Below, piece after piece: positions 1 through 9,162 of a stretch of 64,000 nt of DNA (positions are counted from its first letter, which is position 1; every line of letters starts with the position of its first letter). The notes under the pieces are model-generated. The model made no database searches. It was not told the origin of the DNA and saw only the letters and a list, made by a program, of their open reading frames with translations. Source of the DNA: Desarmillaria ectypa (taxonomy: Eukaryota; Basidiomycota; Agaricomycetes; Agaricales; Physalacriaceae); the NCBI GenBank assembly GCA_030407005.1, contig JAUDYN010000009.1, positions 1,550,001-1,614,000 on the forward strand, read 5' to 3'. Both the position numbers and the translations under genes were made by a program.

Positions 1-439
1 CAGATGACATTCATACCTCAACAAAACGATAAAACGATTTCCATCTCCAAACCACCCTTACTCACTCTTTTGACCAATGTTGGACGAACAGGTTCAGCGT
101 CATGGAAAGTTCCTGGAGTATTTAATGCGAGTCAGGAGCTTATTGACGTGCTGACGTGCACTGGGTACGTCGTAGATGAGGACGGATCCTTAACGGTTTC
201 CTGTAATGACGGGACACCAAAAGTGAGTGTGCGGATGTCCTCAGGCTAAAAATTGGGGCTGAATGTCTTTTCAAATACAGATCTTGATGTTATCGGACGG
301 CGCCAAGGAGTTCTGTCCCGAGCATGATGGAGAAGCTACGTACACCATAAGAGGGGGACATCGAAGTGAGGTGTACAGTGAAGCTATAGGCGAGATGATT
401 GACATTGCGCTTCGTATGCTGTTTGGTTGGTTTGTATAA
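1..439 (+). pseudogene. Alpha-amylase, 3' end (cut by window edge)
   Basis: This is the C-terminal end of the gene found complete at 20915-23013 on the other strand. The first exon runs from the window start to about 210, ending in GTPK. A GT-AG intron of about 70 bases follows, and the last exon reads from [11 protein letters not shown] to FGWFV with stop at 437-439. The C-terminal beta domain includes [17 protein letters not shown] and [19 protein letters not shown], as in fungal GH13 amylases. Whether the rest of this copy exists to the left cannot be seen, so it may be a whole gene rather than a fragment. One substitution (a at 404 here, c in the partner) changes Ile to Leu. Confidence 0.75.
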
Positions 440-450
440 ATAGAAAGGTT

Positions 451-608
451 GTATGCTGTATATTCTGGATTTTGTGTATTTCTTACTTATAGAACTCACT
501 TTGTAGCACTCACTTTGTTGTCGTATGAATTCACTTTGTTCTCGTAGCGTTTACTTTGTTCTCGTAGCATTCACTTTATTGTCGTATGAATTCACTTTGT
601 TATCGCAC
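451..608 (+). repeat. Short dispersed repeat with CACTTTGTT tandem array, left copy
   Basis: The element starts at GTATGCTGTATATTCTGG, runs through TTTTGTGTATTTCTTACTTA and then enters an array of roughly 20-21-base units, each beginning CACTTTGTT or CACTTTATT followed by NTCGTANG. The left copy has about three units more than the right-arm copy, exactly 61 bases. A third copy lies at the palindrome junction (8895-8965) in the same orientation. It overlaps the sequence just past the amylase stop and may act as its 3' flank. No coding potential is seen. Confidence 0.8.
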
Positions 609-803
609 TACATGGCAAGCGAACTGGTGGTTTCGAACTTCAGGCTGGGATCGAATAATGGAGGTAGTATAATTCATTATACCGGACGTCGTGGACAGGT
701 GCCCGCTGTACCAGATCGACTCATGGGTTGACATTTGGCAATAAAGGCTCGTATCTGGTAGACGTATATCGTTTCGCCTAACGTCCTTTGAACGACAGTA
801 CTA
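605..803 (-). repeat. Dispersed ~200-bp repeat with near-palindrome, left-arm copy
   Basis: On the minus strand this segment resembles 24640-24840. Shared landmarks in the same order are ACTGTCGTTCA, GTCTACCA, TTGCCAAATGT, TCTGGTA, CCTNTCCACGANGTCCGGTATAA and ATTCGATC. The central GGTATAATGAATTATAC is a near-perfect hairpin. The same segment occurs at 20612-20810 in the right arm. It is probably a decayed small transposon or LTR fragment. No target duplication was identified. Confidence 0.6.
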
Positions 804-829
804 CAGACCACCTCGATATCTCATGACCC

Positions 830-1902
830 TCATTTACTTCCAATCGCCGACGTATGCTTCAACCAAATAAGATTCAAGTACATGCTTTGGATCACAAACT
901 GCGTTTCTCCAAATCGACGCGGATCAGTCCCCATAATGCTATATGCAAACACAAGATTGAATGGGGATTGCGATTCGAGATACTTGATCTGCTCTTCCGA
1001 CAGTATTCCCAAGTGCCTTGACGTTATCTAACAATTGTTCGCCCTTTCTCCCCAGCAGGGAGGACATGCAGGCGCCGCAAGAGACAGTATGCTAACATGA
1101 CAGCTGTGAGCAAAGCGCCGACCCCTTTGCCAACCTTTTCGATAACTGCAGAGACGTAGTCTTCAAGTGGAGACTGTCCTTCTGCAGTATAGGAGCAAAT
1201 AGTCTCATTCTTCTGCTTCCTCCTTTGTCTTGAGCATCCCTTGCCAACGGAGCCCTAGGGGGGGATAGCGAGGCCTTCGTTTGCGCCCGGAGGTTATTTC
1301 TATGTCGCGGACCATGACCAACCATGGACATTGGTAGACTACGAAGGGTGCTTGGTGGGGGGTTGGCTTCAGCAACAACCCAGGCAGGTGCGTCCGCTAT
1401 TCCAAGGTGACGGACTTTCCCTGACTTGAAAACAGTATCGAGGGCCAACATGAGCTCCTCGAAGTTCTCGCGTAGTCCCACCAATGAACGTAAGGTATAT
1501 CGATGTGATCGGTGCGTAGCTGTTTTGAGGGAGAGGCGGAGGGGTTTTGTGTGATTGCCACCGTAGTTCGCACCAATAGCCTGTTCTGTCCCGGATATCT
1601 CGTGTTGTTTGTGGCTCATAGAACACTTTGTGGCAACGACAAGTTGGTCACGATTGCCGCGCTGCTCCATCCATTCCCCCAGCCACATCTCGCTCTGCTC
1701 GTCTTGGTAGAGGTGTCGATAAATTTCCCATTGGCTTCGTAGAAGGTATCGAGGAGCTTGAACACTTCCTGCTCTGTAGGATTCGCACAAACTCGTAGTT
1801 CCAAGACAGAGGAGAGACACGCAACCTGCATCGGGGGCTAAGGATGCGAAAGATGCCCAATGGCGTCTTCGCAGCCTTTGCAGTGAAAAACGTGTATATC
1901 AC
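830..1902 (-). pseudogene. Aldo/keto reductase (aryl-alcohol dehydrogenase type) pseudogene, left copy
   Basis: Fragments of an aryl-alcohol-dehydrogenase-type aldo/keto reductase occur in order but in different frames. The N-terminus reads AKTPLGIFRILSP and VSPLCLG. Next come EVFKLLDTFYEANGKFIDTS, YQDEQSEMWLGEWMEQRGNR with DQLVVATK, NYGGNHTKPLRLSLK, and SGKVRHLGIADAPAWVVAEA. The C-terminus is LSEEQIKYLESQSPFNLVF. At least two frame changes lie in the first 250 bases, and the region between AEAN and the C-terminal piece is scrambled. The family's catalytic Tyr/Lys motif cannot be assembled. The same breaks occur in the right arm, so the gene died before duplication. Substitutions between copies are at 1124 and 1778. 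Confidence 0.75.
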
Positions 1903-2694
1903 TAAAGAATCTCTATCAAACTAGTGATTATCATGAGTTTGACGGAAACTTACCAGTTCAGCATATGTAAGATCAAGTAGAATGCCCAGGGGGTGAAATA
2001 CCATCATCGTTGAGCAATTAGCGCCCTAGCATCTACAGCCATCACGATGCGTCACGGCATTGCACGAATCCCAGTTCACACAAATGTCCAATGGTCACTG
2101 ACACAGAGCTCCATGCGCCCGCGTAATGCTATAATTGCAGCGAAAACAGCAGCCCAACTACACGAACCGTATTCATGAAGTTTAGGTCGGGTACTGTTGG
2201 ACGGAACCTTGGAAATATTCGGCACCTCTTCGATGTTGCTTGACATGCTTTCAGACAAATGCAACAGAAATTTGAGACGCTCGTAAATAGATTCAAGTTC
2301 ACAGGAGAAAAGGCACGATTAGATAATACGCCTTTGATGGACTCCCGATCGGCGCCCGCCTATGCAACCACTGACTACCATGCAACTGAAATCTCTCTGG
2401 GATCGGTCATTCTACTTGTTTTCCTGATAAATGAATCTCCAGCATATGCTTATGTGCTTCTTGTTGTATTGGACGGTCTCTGGCAACCTCAATTACTGCG
2501 AGAGCGCAAGCAGCGCAGCTCTTGATCGAGAGTACAAAAGCTTTAGGCCCTTCTCGAACTGTATTTACCGAATATTTTCTCTCTGCCCTCAGTGCCGAGC
2601 TCTTCGTCGTTCTTTCCACAACCCACTCTCTATTTTAGGTGCATCTCTTGCATTGACCTATTCTTTTAGCTGAGTAAACTTAGGCTCTCAAAGC
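1903..2694. other. Intergenic, left arm
   Basis: This lies between the reductase pseudogene and the secreted-protein gene, which are divergently arranged. A 62-codon minus-strand frame at 2076-2264 has no recognisable features. The last 100 bases before 2695 are pyrimidine-rich, as is common upstream of basidiomycete starts. I see no repeat or RNA gene. Confidence 0.5.
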
Positions 2695-3339
2695 ATGCTT
2701 TTCTCCGCCAAAGTTATTCTTCTCTCTTTCGCCTCCACCGTCCTTGCTGGATCCTTGCATGACAGCAGCCTCAAGAGGCATGCAAACTTGAAGAGCCGTC
2801 TTCCAGGTCAAACTCTGGAGGCACGCTCTGAATTCGCCGAAGCTTACTACGGGTTCCAGGCAATGATTTCACCTCTCTGTTTGACGCGAGAGGTTGACCA
2901 TCTCGTTTTATGATTTATTAGAGCAGCACCATCACCGCCTGCGGTGTATACTTCAACGACCTATATCATTGGATTGAGCTCCGACTATGTGACCGCTGAC
3001 TATACTGACAATTGCGGCAGGTCTGTGAGTGCCACAAGCCTCTTCAAGTCATGGAGCGTACTCTTTGATGTTCTTCATAGGACACTGTCTATCTGACTGG
3101 CGACAGCTCTTCCTCCATCGAGGTCACCGTCGAAGATTCGTGCGACAGTGATGCCTATCTCTCTGTTGCTGCCCTCGGAGCCCTTGCAGGATCGCTCGAT
3201 GCTGGTATTTGTGAGTGACTCGAATTTTCTTACGCTTCTGATCTAACCTCACCGTATAGTGAACATCACCTGGTCCTTCATTGACGAAGCCACCACGACC
3301 GTATCTTCTGGTGTGTATTTCTTTGGCTCGATGACTTGA
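2695..3339 (+). CDS. Small secreted double-psi beta-barrel (RlpA/expansin-like) protein, left copy
   Basis: The protein opens with a clear signal peptide (MLFSAKVILLSFASTVLAGS). Exons then give YIIGLSSDYVTADYTDNCGR, DTVYLTGDSSSSIEVTVEDS, CDSDAYLSVAALGALAGSLD and AGILNITWSF. This is the order seen in RlpA-like/DPBB secreted fungal proteins (CG, V-x-D-x-C, dLS...DAGI..I-W). Introns are GT-AG near 3021 (GTGAGTGCC) and 3210 (GTGAGTGAC). The first intron is ambiguous. Splicing at GTTCCAG gives an open frame to the stop at 3337 but skips the expected ITACGVYFND, which is present one frame away. A single-base frameshift near 2968 is therefore likely. Function in the cell wall or apoplast is inferred from the family only. 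Confidence 0.6.
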
Positions 3340-3672
3340 GGACCACCGTTGAGATATCTTCTAGCTTCCAGCGCTCAAGTATTCCTGATATCTGTCATCG
3401 CGTCGGGTTAAAGCTCGTTACATTACAATATCATAGTGAAGATTATTGTTCTTCTGTTTATTCATGGCTTCCCTTCAATCGATTATTTATACTATTCTAA
3501 GCTCTAACAGTACTTGGGCGCCTTCGCGGAATTCGCATGGGAACTAATCGATCTGAGCACCATAAAAGACGCTTCGACATGATCCTTACTCACACGAACC
3601 CTCCCTCATTACCCAAATGTTAGTCCTACTACCTCTCAACCGCTGGCTTCGCTAACTTTCCCTTGCAGAAAC
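3340..3672. other. Intergenic, left arm
   Basis: This is the 3' flank of the secreted-protein gene, with an AT-rich stretch around 3430-3510 that could hold its polyadenylation region. A possible short upstream exon of the next gene ends near 3620, because CTTGCAG at 3662-3668 looks like a splice acceptor. Nothing else is recognised. Confidence 0.4.
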
Positions 3673-3985
3673 ATGACCCACTACATCATCAAACAGGGTG
3701 ACATCAAAATCGCATATGGTACTGACCATGCCACAAGCTCCTTCTTCGCTGTCGTGGACCAGAGGCTCAGTTGGAAGGAAAGTGCCGATACTGCAAACGA
3801 GGTCGCTCAGAAAATCAACGCTGGGGGTTGATGGCTCGTACTTCAATCTGCACACTGGGATGGCAGGATTTGGATTCCGCGTCAGCAAAGAGGTCACTGC
3901 AGAGTTCATGCAGCGGTATGGCATACCGGAGATGAAACTGAAACTTGTGGGAGCCGGGAAAGACATTTTAAACGAAGATAGGTAG
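3673..3985 (+). pseudogene. Small conserved-looking protein with frameshift, left copy
   Basis: The frame beginning MTHYIIKQGDIKIAYGTDHA continues to SADTANEVAQKINAGG and then stops. One base away the sense continues as DGSYFNLHTGMAGFGFRVSK and EVTAEFMQRYGIPEMKLKLV, ending at 3985. Joining these needs one base removed in CTGGGGGTTGATGG (about 3829-3842). I do not recognise the family. The even hydrophilic composition and continuous sense on both sides of the break suggest a real gene of roughly 100 residues. The same break is present in the right arm. An upstream exon is possible because a splice acceptor precedes the ATG. Confidence 0.45.
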
Positions 3986-4164
3986 AGAACGGTGAGTGAA
4001 CTTGGCTATTTACCCTATGCACCCGTTCATGAATCCTAGAACAGAGAATGTATGCACTATTACTAAGGTTTCATTCACGGCTGCATACCTACCACATCGC
4101 CGAGTCCTTCACCCGCTGCCGATACTCACTACAAGACAAGTCTTCCAGTGCAGAGTAGCAGCAT

Positions 4165-4431
4165 TCAGTTCACCCCTGTTTTCCTTTGACTAACGAGTTC
4201 TGGATTCCTGAATGCCTCGTAGCGCTTATCCCCTGCAGCCATATTAGCCCTCCGCAGCTTCTCCCTATACATCAGTGCCTTTCTCTCACCGTTATGGTGC
4301 ATGTACAACAGGTGCAACGTCTTGTAGCACTTGGGCGATCCTTGGAGTCCTTCCTCGTCGGAGTCTGCACCCGCAGAATTGATACGGGCGTCCGGGCGCA
4401 CTCCTGCATCTCCTGTCATCTGAATGGTCAC
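4165..4431 (-). CDS. Unrecognised small ORF, left copy
   Basis: This 88-codon frame contains SDEEGLQGSPKCYKTLHLLY and MHHNGERKALMYREKLRRAN followed by MAAGDKRYEAF. It is charged, helix-like and without a signal peptide. The sense may extend 5' in another frame through MPIPTILTALPPWSP (to about 4501), which would need an intron or frameshift. It converges with the preceding gene. I do not recognise it, and it could be the surviving 3' exon of a longer gene. Confidence 0.3.
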   Translation of the reverse strand: MTIQMTGDAGVRPDARINSAGADSDEEGLQGSPKCYKTLHLLYMHHNGERKALMYREKLRRANMAAGDKRYEAFRNPELVSQRKTGVN

Positions 4432-4501
4432 GCGTGCAAGGGCTGTCCGCAGTGTTGGGGCTCCAAGGCGGCAGTGCGGTCAGTATGGTTGGGATAGGCA
4501 C

Positions 4502-5164
4502 GGCAGGGGCCTTTCATGCTGTAGGAGATGAGATCTTTCGCGATCTACATTGCTGGCAGCAGAACGTAGGTGTAATCCTTTGCTGATCAAGTTTCGATCT
4601 ACTAGCAGGAGAAAATACTTCGACAGCGGTCACCTTTGGAAGATTCTGAACGTCTGTGTCGCCGACGAAGAATGCAATTTGCATGATACTTAGCTTCCGT
4701 TGCTCTCAATTCCAGAAGGTGGCCTCTGAAATGTTCTGAATCAGCACGTGGTCCTGCAACAAGAAACAAAATCGGTCGCAGTAGTTTGAAAAAAAAAAAA
4801 AAAAAAAAAAAACACGGATGAAGGGGGATCAGTAGCTATATGCCATCGTTGCTTCAACTGGAACAGACATAAACACCCAAGTAGTGTTCTACCCCGTAAA
4901 TGTTACAAACAGAGATGATACAGATTTGCCATGCCACGTCGTAAGCCGTAGAGCCATCAAATGATCCACAGGGATGACTATAGAGAAATGCATGAACGTA
5001 CCGATTCGACTTGTAGTAAGCGCCTCGTATGATCAAAGCCGGATTCTCAATCTCAAATATTCAAGCACCACCCAGTCTCGCAAAGTTTAAGATATTTGAT
5101 CGCACAAAATAATACTAAAGAATACAGACATGAATAATTAGAGCTGACAGTGACTACTTCAGTA
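4502..5164. other. Intergenic with poly-A tract, left arm
   Basis: This stretch contains a run of about 22 A near 4790-4811, one base longer than in the partner arm. It also contains a 60-codon frame (4854-5036) without coding character. The last 130 bases are the 3' flank of the kinase. A long A run with no adjacent coding sense could be a retroposition scar, but no target duplication was found. Confidence 0.4.
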
Positions 5165-7807
5165 CTAGGCAGACTCTTCGAGCTGGTCGTTGTGTACTAC
5201 GAGAGTAGAACCAGCGAATTGGCAACAAGTGTCGACAACGGCCGAATAAGAAACACAACCCTGCAGAGTTTCGTCGTCAAAGGACTCCGTGGCTTTTCCA
5301 CGGGTTCGACGCAGGTTATGTGCTTTCCGAGCATTGAGTCCATCCATGAACTGTTGATGAAGGCCAGTGACCCACGGCTGAAAGGCGGTCCAGCCGCTGT
5401 TCACCGTAGGAGATGAGGTGACATCTCCCATGAGAAAATCGCCTTTCTCAGCTTTTAACTGAGCACGGTCGAGTTTGTACCAGCTGTCGAATCGCGAAGG
5501 GACTTTCATGCGTTGCAGAATCTCGGAATCAAGAGAGTTCGGGGTGTCAACGAGCTTGTAACGGCAACAAAGTAGGAGAATGACATAGAAAATGGACTCT
5601 ATATCGTGTCGATAGAGGTGTTTGGGTGGGTATCCCTTCTCGTCATTTGCGAGGAGTTGATATGCCATGTAGGGTAGAGTTCCGGTGCGTTGAATTGAGG
5701 AAGTGCCAGTGGTATCTCGGAAGGTGGACAGGTCGAAATCGTTCAGGACTCCACATAAGTTGCCGTCGACGGTTCGGCGCCACATGATATTCCCTGGACT
5801 AATATCCCGGTGGATGATTTTCGGGTGATCATACAGCCATTTGTGAACTATAGCGACCGTCAGATATCTCATCAGTAACGAAAAACGATGCACACACTTT
5901 GTAAAATGTCGAAAAATACTTGAGCGTACTCTTTAACCGTCGTCAGTTCCTCCAGAGGATACAGCCTCTCCTGGACCGTGATTCGACAGACCCGTTGTTC
6001 GTACTCGACCTTCTTCTCATCTACCAATGAGGCATTTTTGAAGAAAGTCACGAGCTTTGCCTGAGTAGAATCAGCGTCATAGTCAAAGTCTTGAGAAAGA
6101 AGAATGTCGGGCAAATGGTCTAGGGCCCAGTCTGGCTTTGCTCCTTGCGTCATCGTTTGCGCCATATCTCTAGCTGTCTTGACCAGATACGCCTCTGATT
6201 CGCGGGTGACGGCCGGCCAGCTAATCTTGACGACAAGTTCTTTACCCTTCCACCCCTCGTGCTCCGAGGTCGCCTCGACGACGCAAGTGTCCCGACCGAC
6301 GATCCCAGGCTGACGCGATATGATCCGGCCAAGGGTGACCTCAACCTCTGTCTCATCTTTATCCAACTTGAGTTTGAGCTGAAGCTTCACCCCAACGAAG
6401 ATAGCCGTCTCATCCTTGGGGTTGCCACATCTCTCCTTATACACTTGGTAATTCTCGATGAGCACCCTGTCGTTGCAAAATGCTTCTTGGATGCCCCGCT
6501 GCTTGAGAGTGAGTCGACCCAACCCAACAAGCATTGCTGCGAACTCGTCCGTTACGTCTTCGGTAGTGATAGTCTTCCTTGATTTGGGAACCGGGCACCG
6601 TTTGAACATGTCAATCGGTTGGCACACGATAATGATGGAGCGATCGTAGTAGAGGGGTTGTATGCGTCCCATAGTAATGAGAGCACCAATACAGTGGGTA
6701 CGAAAGCCAGCACTGGATAGCATCTCGAGGGCATAACGACCACATTGGAGCCGCACTGCTCGACGCGCCTGGGATTCTTCTTGTTCACTCATCGCTTCAT
6801 CCCCAGACACAACTCCTTCTTTGAGAGAACTGAGTGCCACTGAATCTTCTATCTCTTTCCTGGCCTCCGAAACTTCAGGTGCCGTCCCAGATCGCGCATA
6901 CTTGGAGTGGTCACGAGAGGTATTATCTTCCGAACGACGCTTCTTTGAGGTGGTCGACTTCACGGGTGGTAGGATGCCGCCAGGGTCTCGGTGCACAGTG
7001 GTTTTTCCTCGCACTTTTCCCTGAGGATCCTTGCCGTCTGAACGCAGGAATCAGCCAGAAGAACGTCAGGCAAAAAAAAAAAAAATGACGCTTACCAGGT
7101 GTTAAAACTCTGTAGAATACATCGGTCCCTTCGTCAAGGAAGCACTCCTTGGGCTTGAATTCCTGCCAGTGCATTGTTTGTGCCCACGAAAAGTTATGCT
7201 TTGGACCATTCTCCTTCATGTCATCGACCACGTTTCCTGAACTGTTGAACATCGCACGAAGAACGCCCAATGCATCAGGGATGGTCTCTTGTAAGCCGCC
7301 ATCAACCGGTTTCGCGTCTTGTCGATAAATGCCAAGTCTAGAGTCGTCGGTGCCACCTAGAACATCGAATGCACTATTGCACATTAAGCCATGGGGATGG
7401 TAGAATGTCTTTTCCCCAGGATTGCTCTTGTTGCATAGATCGACATAGGCCTTTACTTGCCGTTTGAATGCAGCGCTGCGTTTGATGGCTTTAATCTTAG
7501 ATTTTATCTCGTCGTTCGTCCGCCAGTCACTCGGAAGATGGAAAATGTTGGGGAGAAAATAGTCGGGAGGCATGAAAACCCGGTTTTTGAGATCTTCTTC
7601 AATGTATCGGTCGAAATGAGCCGTAAGGTGATTCGGGTTGGCTGTTGGATTAACGGTTTGGGCGTGGTTGCTAAGCGGAGTACTCTGTACAGCGGACCGT
7701 ATCTGTTCAGCTCGGGACCCATTTGGCGGAGTTTTTCTTTCTGGGATGGAGGAGGAAGCAGAGCGATAATCCGCATCGTTCGAATCGTTCTTCGTGTAGG
7801 AAGGCAT
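5165..7807 (-). CDS. FunK1-type protein kinase, intact left copy
   Basis: This is a basidiomycete-expanded FunK1 kinase, a presumed Ser/Thr kinase of unknown substrate. Three exons are seen. The first runs from MPSYTKNDSNDADYRS to about 7097, ending VFYRVLTP. A GTAAGC intron with a poly-T tract follows. The second exon carries an SK-rich linker, then VVKISWPAVTRESEAYLVK (ATP-site lysine) and up to VFFDILQ. After a second intron comes the C-lobe: HKWLYDHPKIIHRDISPGNI (catalytic HRD...N), LNDFDLSTF (DFG position), TGTLPYMAYQLL and RHDIESIFYVILLLCCRYKL, as in the family. An upstream ATG at 7879 is in frame; I prefer 7807 because the residues before it are hydrophobic and uncharacteristic. It is intact here, whereas the right-arm copy is broken. 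Confidence 0.85.
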
Positions 7808-7879
7808 AGTAATGTTGGGATAAGTTCGAGGGGGGTAGAACGAGAGCAAGGTATCAAGGAAGAATACAGCGACAGCCAT

Positions 7880-8516
7880 TTCGACGTGCTTTTAAGGTCG
7901 CGTAGAACAATGGAGGAGCAAAGTAGTGGCACTTGCAAAGTAAACCTGTTAGAAGCACGTGGTCGTGTGGCGTCAATCATATTTCAATTTGGTCACCTCG
8001 CCGGACAATGCCGGGCTTTCTCTCGAATTACTTAACCTGAGAGGCACACCTTCTCATTATTCCCTTGTCCTCTTTTGACCAAGAATCTGCCGTTTAAGTA
8101 CTATAAATCGGACACTTCATTGTCACTGTGGAGGACCACCTATATAGGTGTTGTTCCTGTATTGCTCATGCCAGGTACTTCGCAAGGACTCGTACCACAT
8201 CTTCTAAATTTGGCATTGTACACAAACGATATTGATATATACTCAGTTACTTCGCTAACTAAATCTTGACATTTTCCCGCTGATTAACTCTGTACTTTAT
8301 TACATCTAAACTGGTTCATGCATAAGACCTCTTTGAAACAACGAAAGAAAATGGGAGTCGGGCTGTCCAGCAGCCGTGGAAGATCGCAGAGAAGATCGAC
8401 GCTGTTAAGGTGTTGAAATCCTTTTATGGAAGCCTCTGTCGTCACCCAAATGAAACAGAGTCAAATATCAGCCCATCGAGGCGCGGCATTGCTACCTTTG
8501 ACAACTTACTGTCATC
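7880..8516. other. Divergent intergenic region between kinase and ArfGAP fragment
   Basis: This is the shared upstream region of the leftward kinase and the rightward ArfGAP copy, identical in both arms as far as I compared. Several short frames overlap it (for instance 8075-8269) without coding character. TACTATAAATCGG near 8099 resembles a TATA element. No repeats are seen. Confidence 0.4.
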
Positions 8517-8899
8517 ATGTCCCGCCAGGACAAAGCGACCACCGAGCGATTTACGAAGACTCTACGAGAGCTCGTCAAGAAACCAGAAAACAAGCTGTGT
8601 GCGGACTGCAAGCGTAATGGTGCGCGCCTATTCTACTATGATATCTTGAAGCTTGAATTGAGGCTTGTGTAGATCCTCGATGGGCATCCTGGAATATGTA
8701 TTAGGTTTTATATCTGTCAAACTGAACTGCAAGCTCATACGAACCTCAAAGCGGCGTCTTTCTCTGTATACGGTGTTCAGGCATCCATCGTGGTATGGGC
8801 ACCCATATCAGTCGTGTCAAGTCCGTGGACCTAGACGTCTGGACGCCGGAACAAATGGAGGTATGCCGTTAGCGCGCCATTGCGCCATTCAATGCTATG
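8517..8899 (+). pseudogene. Truncated 5' part of ArfGAP gene (left copy)
   Basis: This duplicates the first three exons of the complete gene at 11564-12896. They are [20 protein letters not shown]...CADCKRN, then DPRWASWN, then [20 protein letters not shown] up to [10 protein letters not shown]. Identity ends in the following intron, 9 bases past GTTAGCG plus an 8-base insert (CGCCATTG-like). The zinc finger is complete but the rest of the ArfGAP fold and the whole C-terminal half are missing. Reading through the intron gives an unrelated tail. It is probably non-functional, though its promoter is intact and it could still be transcribed. Confidence 0.85.
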
Positions 8900-8965
8900 C
8901 TGTTTATCCTGGATTTTGTGTATTTCTTGCTTGTAGAACTCACTTTGTAGCATTCACTTTGTATG
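8895..8965 (+). repeat. Copy of the CACTTTGTT repeat at the palindrome junction
   Basis: CTATGCTGTTTATCCTGG, then ATTTTGTGTATTTCTTGCTT and GTAGAACTCACTTTGTAGCA, match the start of the element at 451-608 with a few substitutions. The copy stops after about one and a half array units. It starts at the exact base where homology to the right arm ends. TATGCTGT is shared between the repeat start and the junction. Confidence 0.8.
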
Positions 8966-9162
8966 AAAATATTCTTGCGCACGTCAGGAGTGGTCTTGGC
9001 TGTTTGCCTGTCTATCGAAGTTCGGCGACAAGTGATCCAAGTCTTACAGCAGGTTCATTTCCGAGTAGAAAGTCGAAGCAGTAGGCGGATAAAAGATGTA
9101 TATTTTGTTAGGACGGAAGTCCTCAAGAAGAGCAATGCTGACTCTTTGGAAATGATACACGA

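Larger units (their letters stand above)
1..8899 (+). repeat. Left arm of giant inverted duplication
   Basis: The sequence from the window start to 8899 is the reverse complement of 12522-21353. Matching pairs of coordinates sum to 21354 in the outermost part, 21415 from about 605 to 4790, 21416 around 4810-5600 and 21413 from about 5870 to the breakpoint. The offsets change only at a tandem array (61 bases), a poly-A tract (1 base), a cluster in the kinase gene (3 bases) and an 8-base insert at the inner end. I found four single-base differences outside these, all in the outer 1.8 kb. The arm is cut by the window edge, so its true outer end is not visible. An assembly fold-back artefact is the main alternative. 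Confidence 0.95.

Noticed and set aside
4854..5036. 60-codon frame present in both arms (also 16380-16562)
   Set aside because: Conserved only because the arms are near-identical DNA; no domain, splice link or coding composition.
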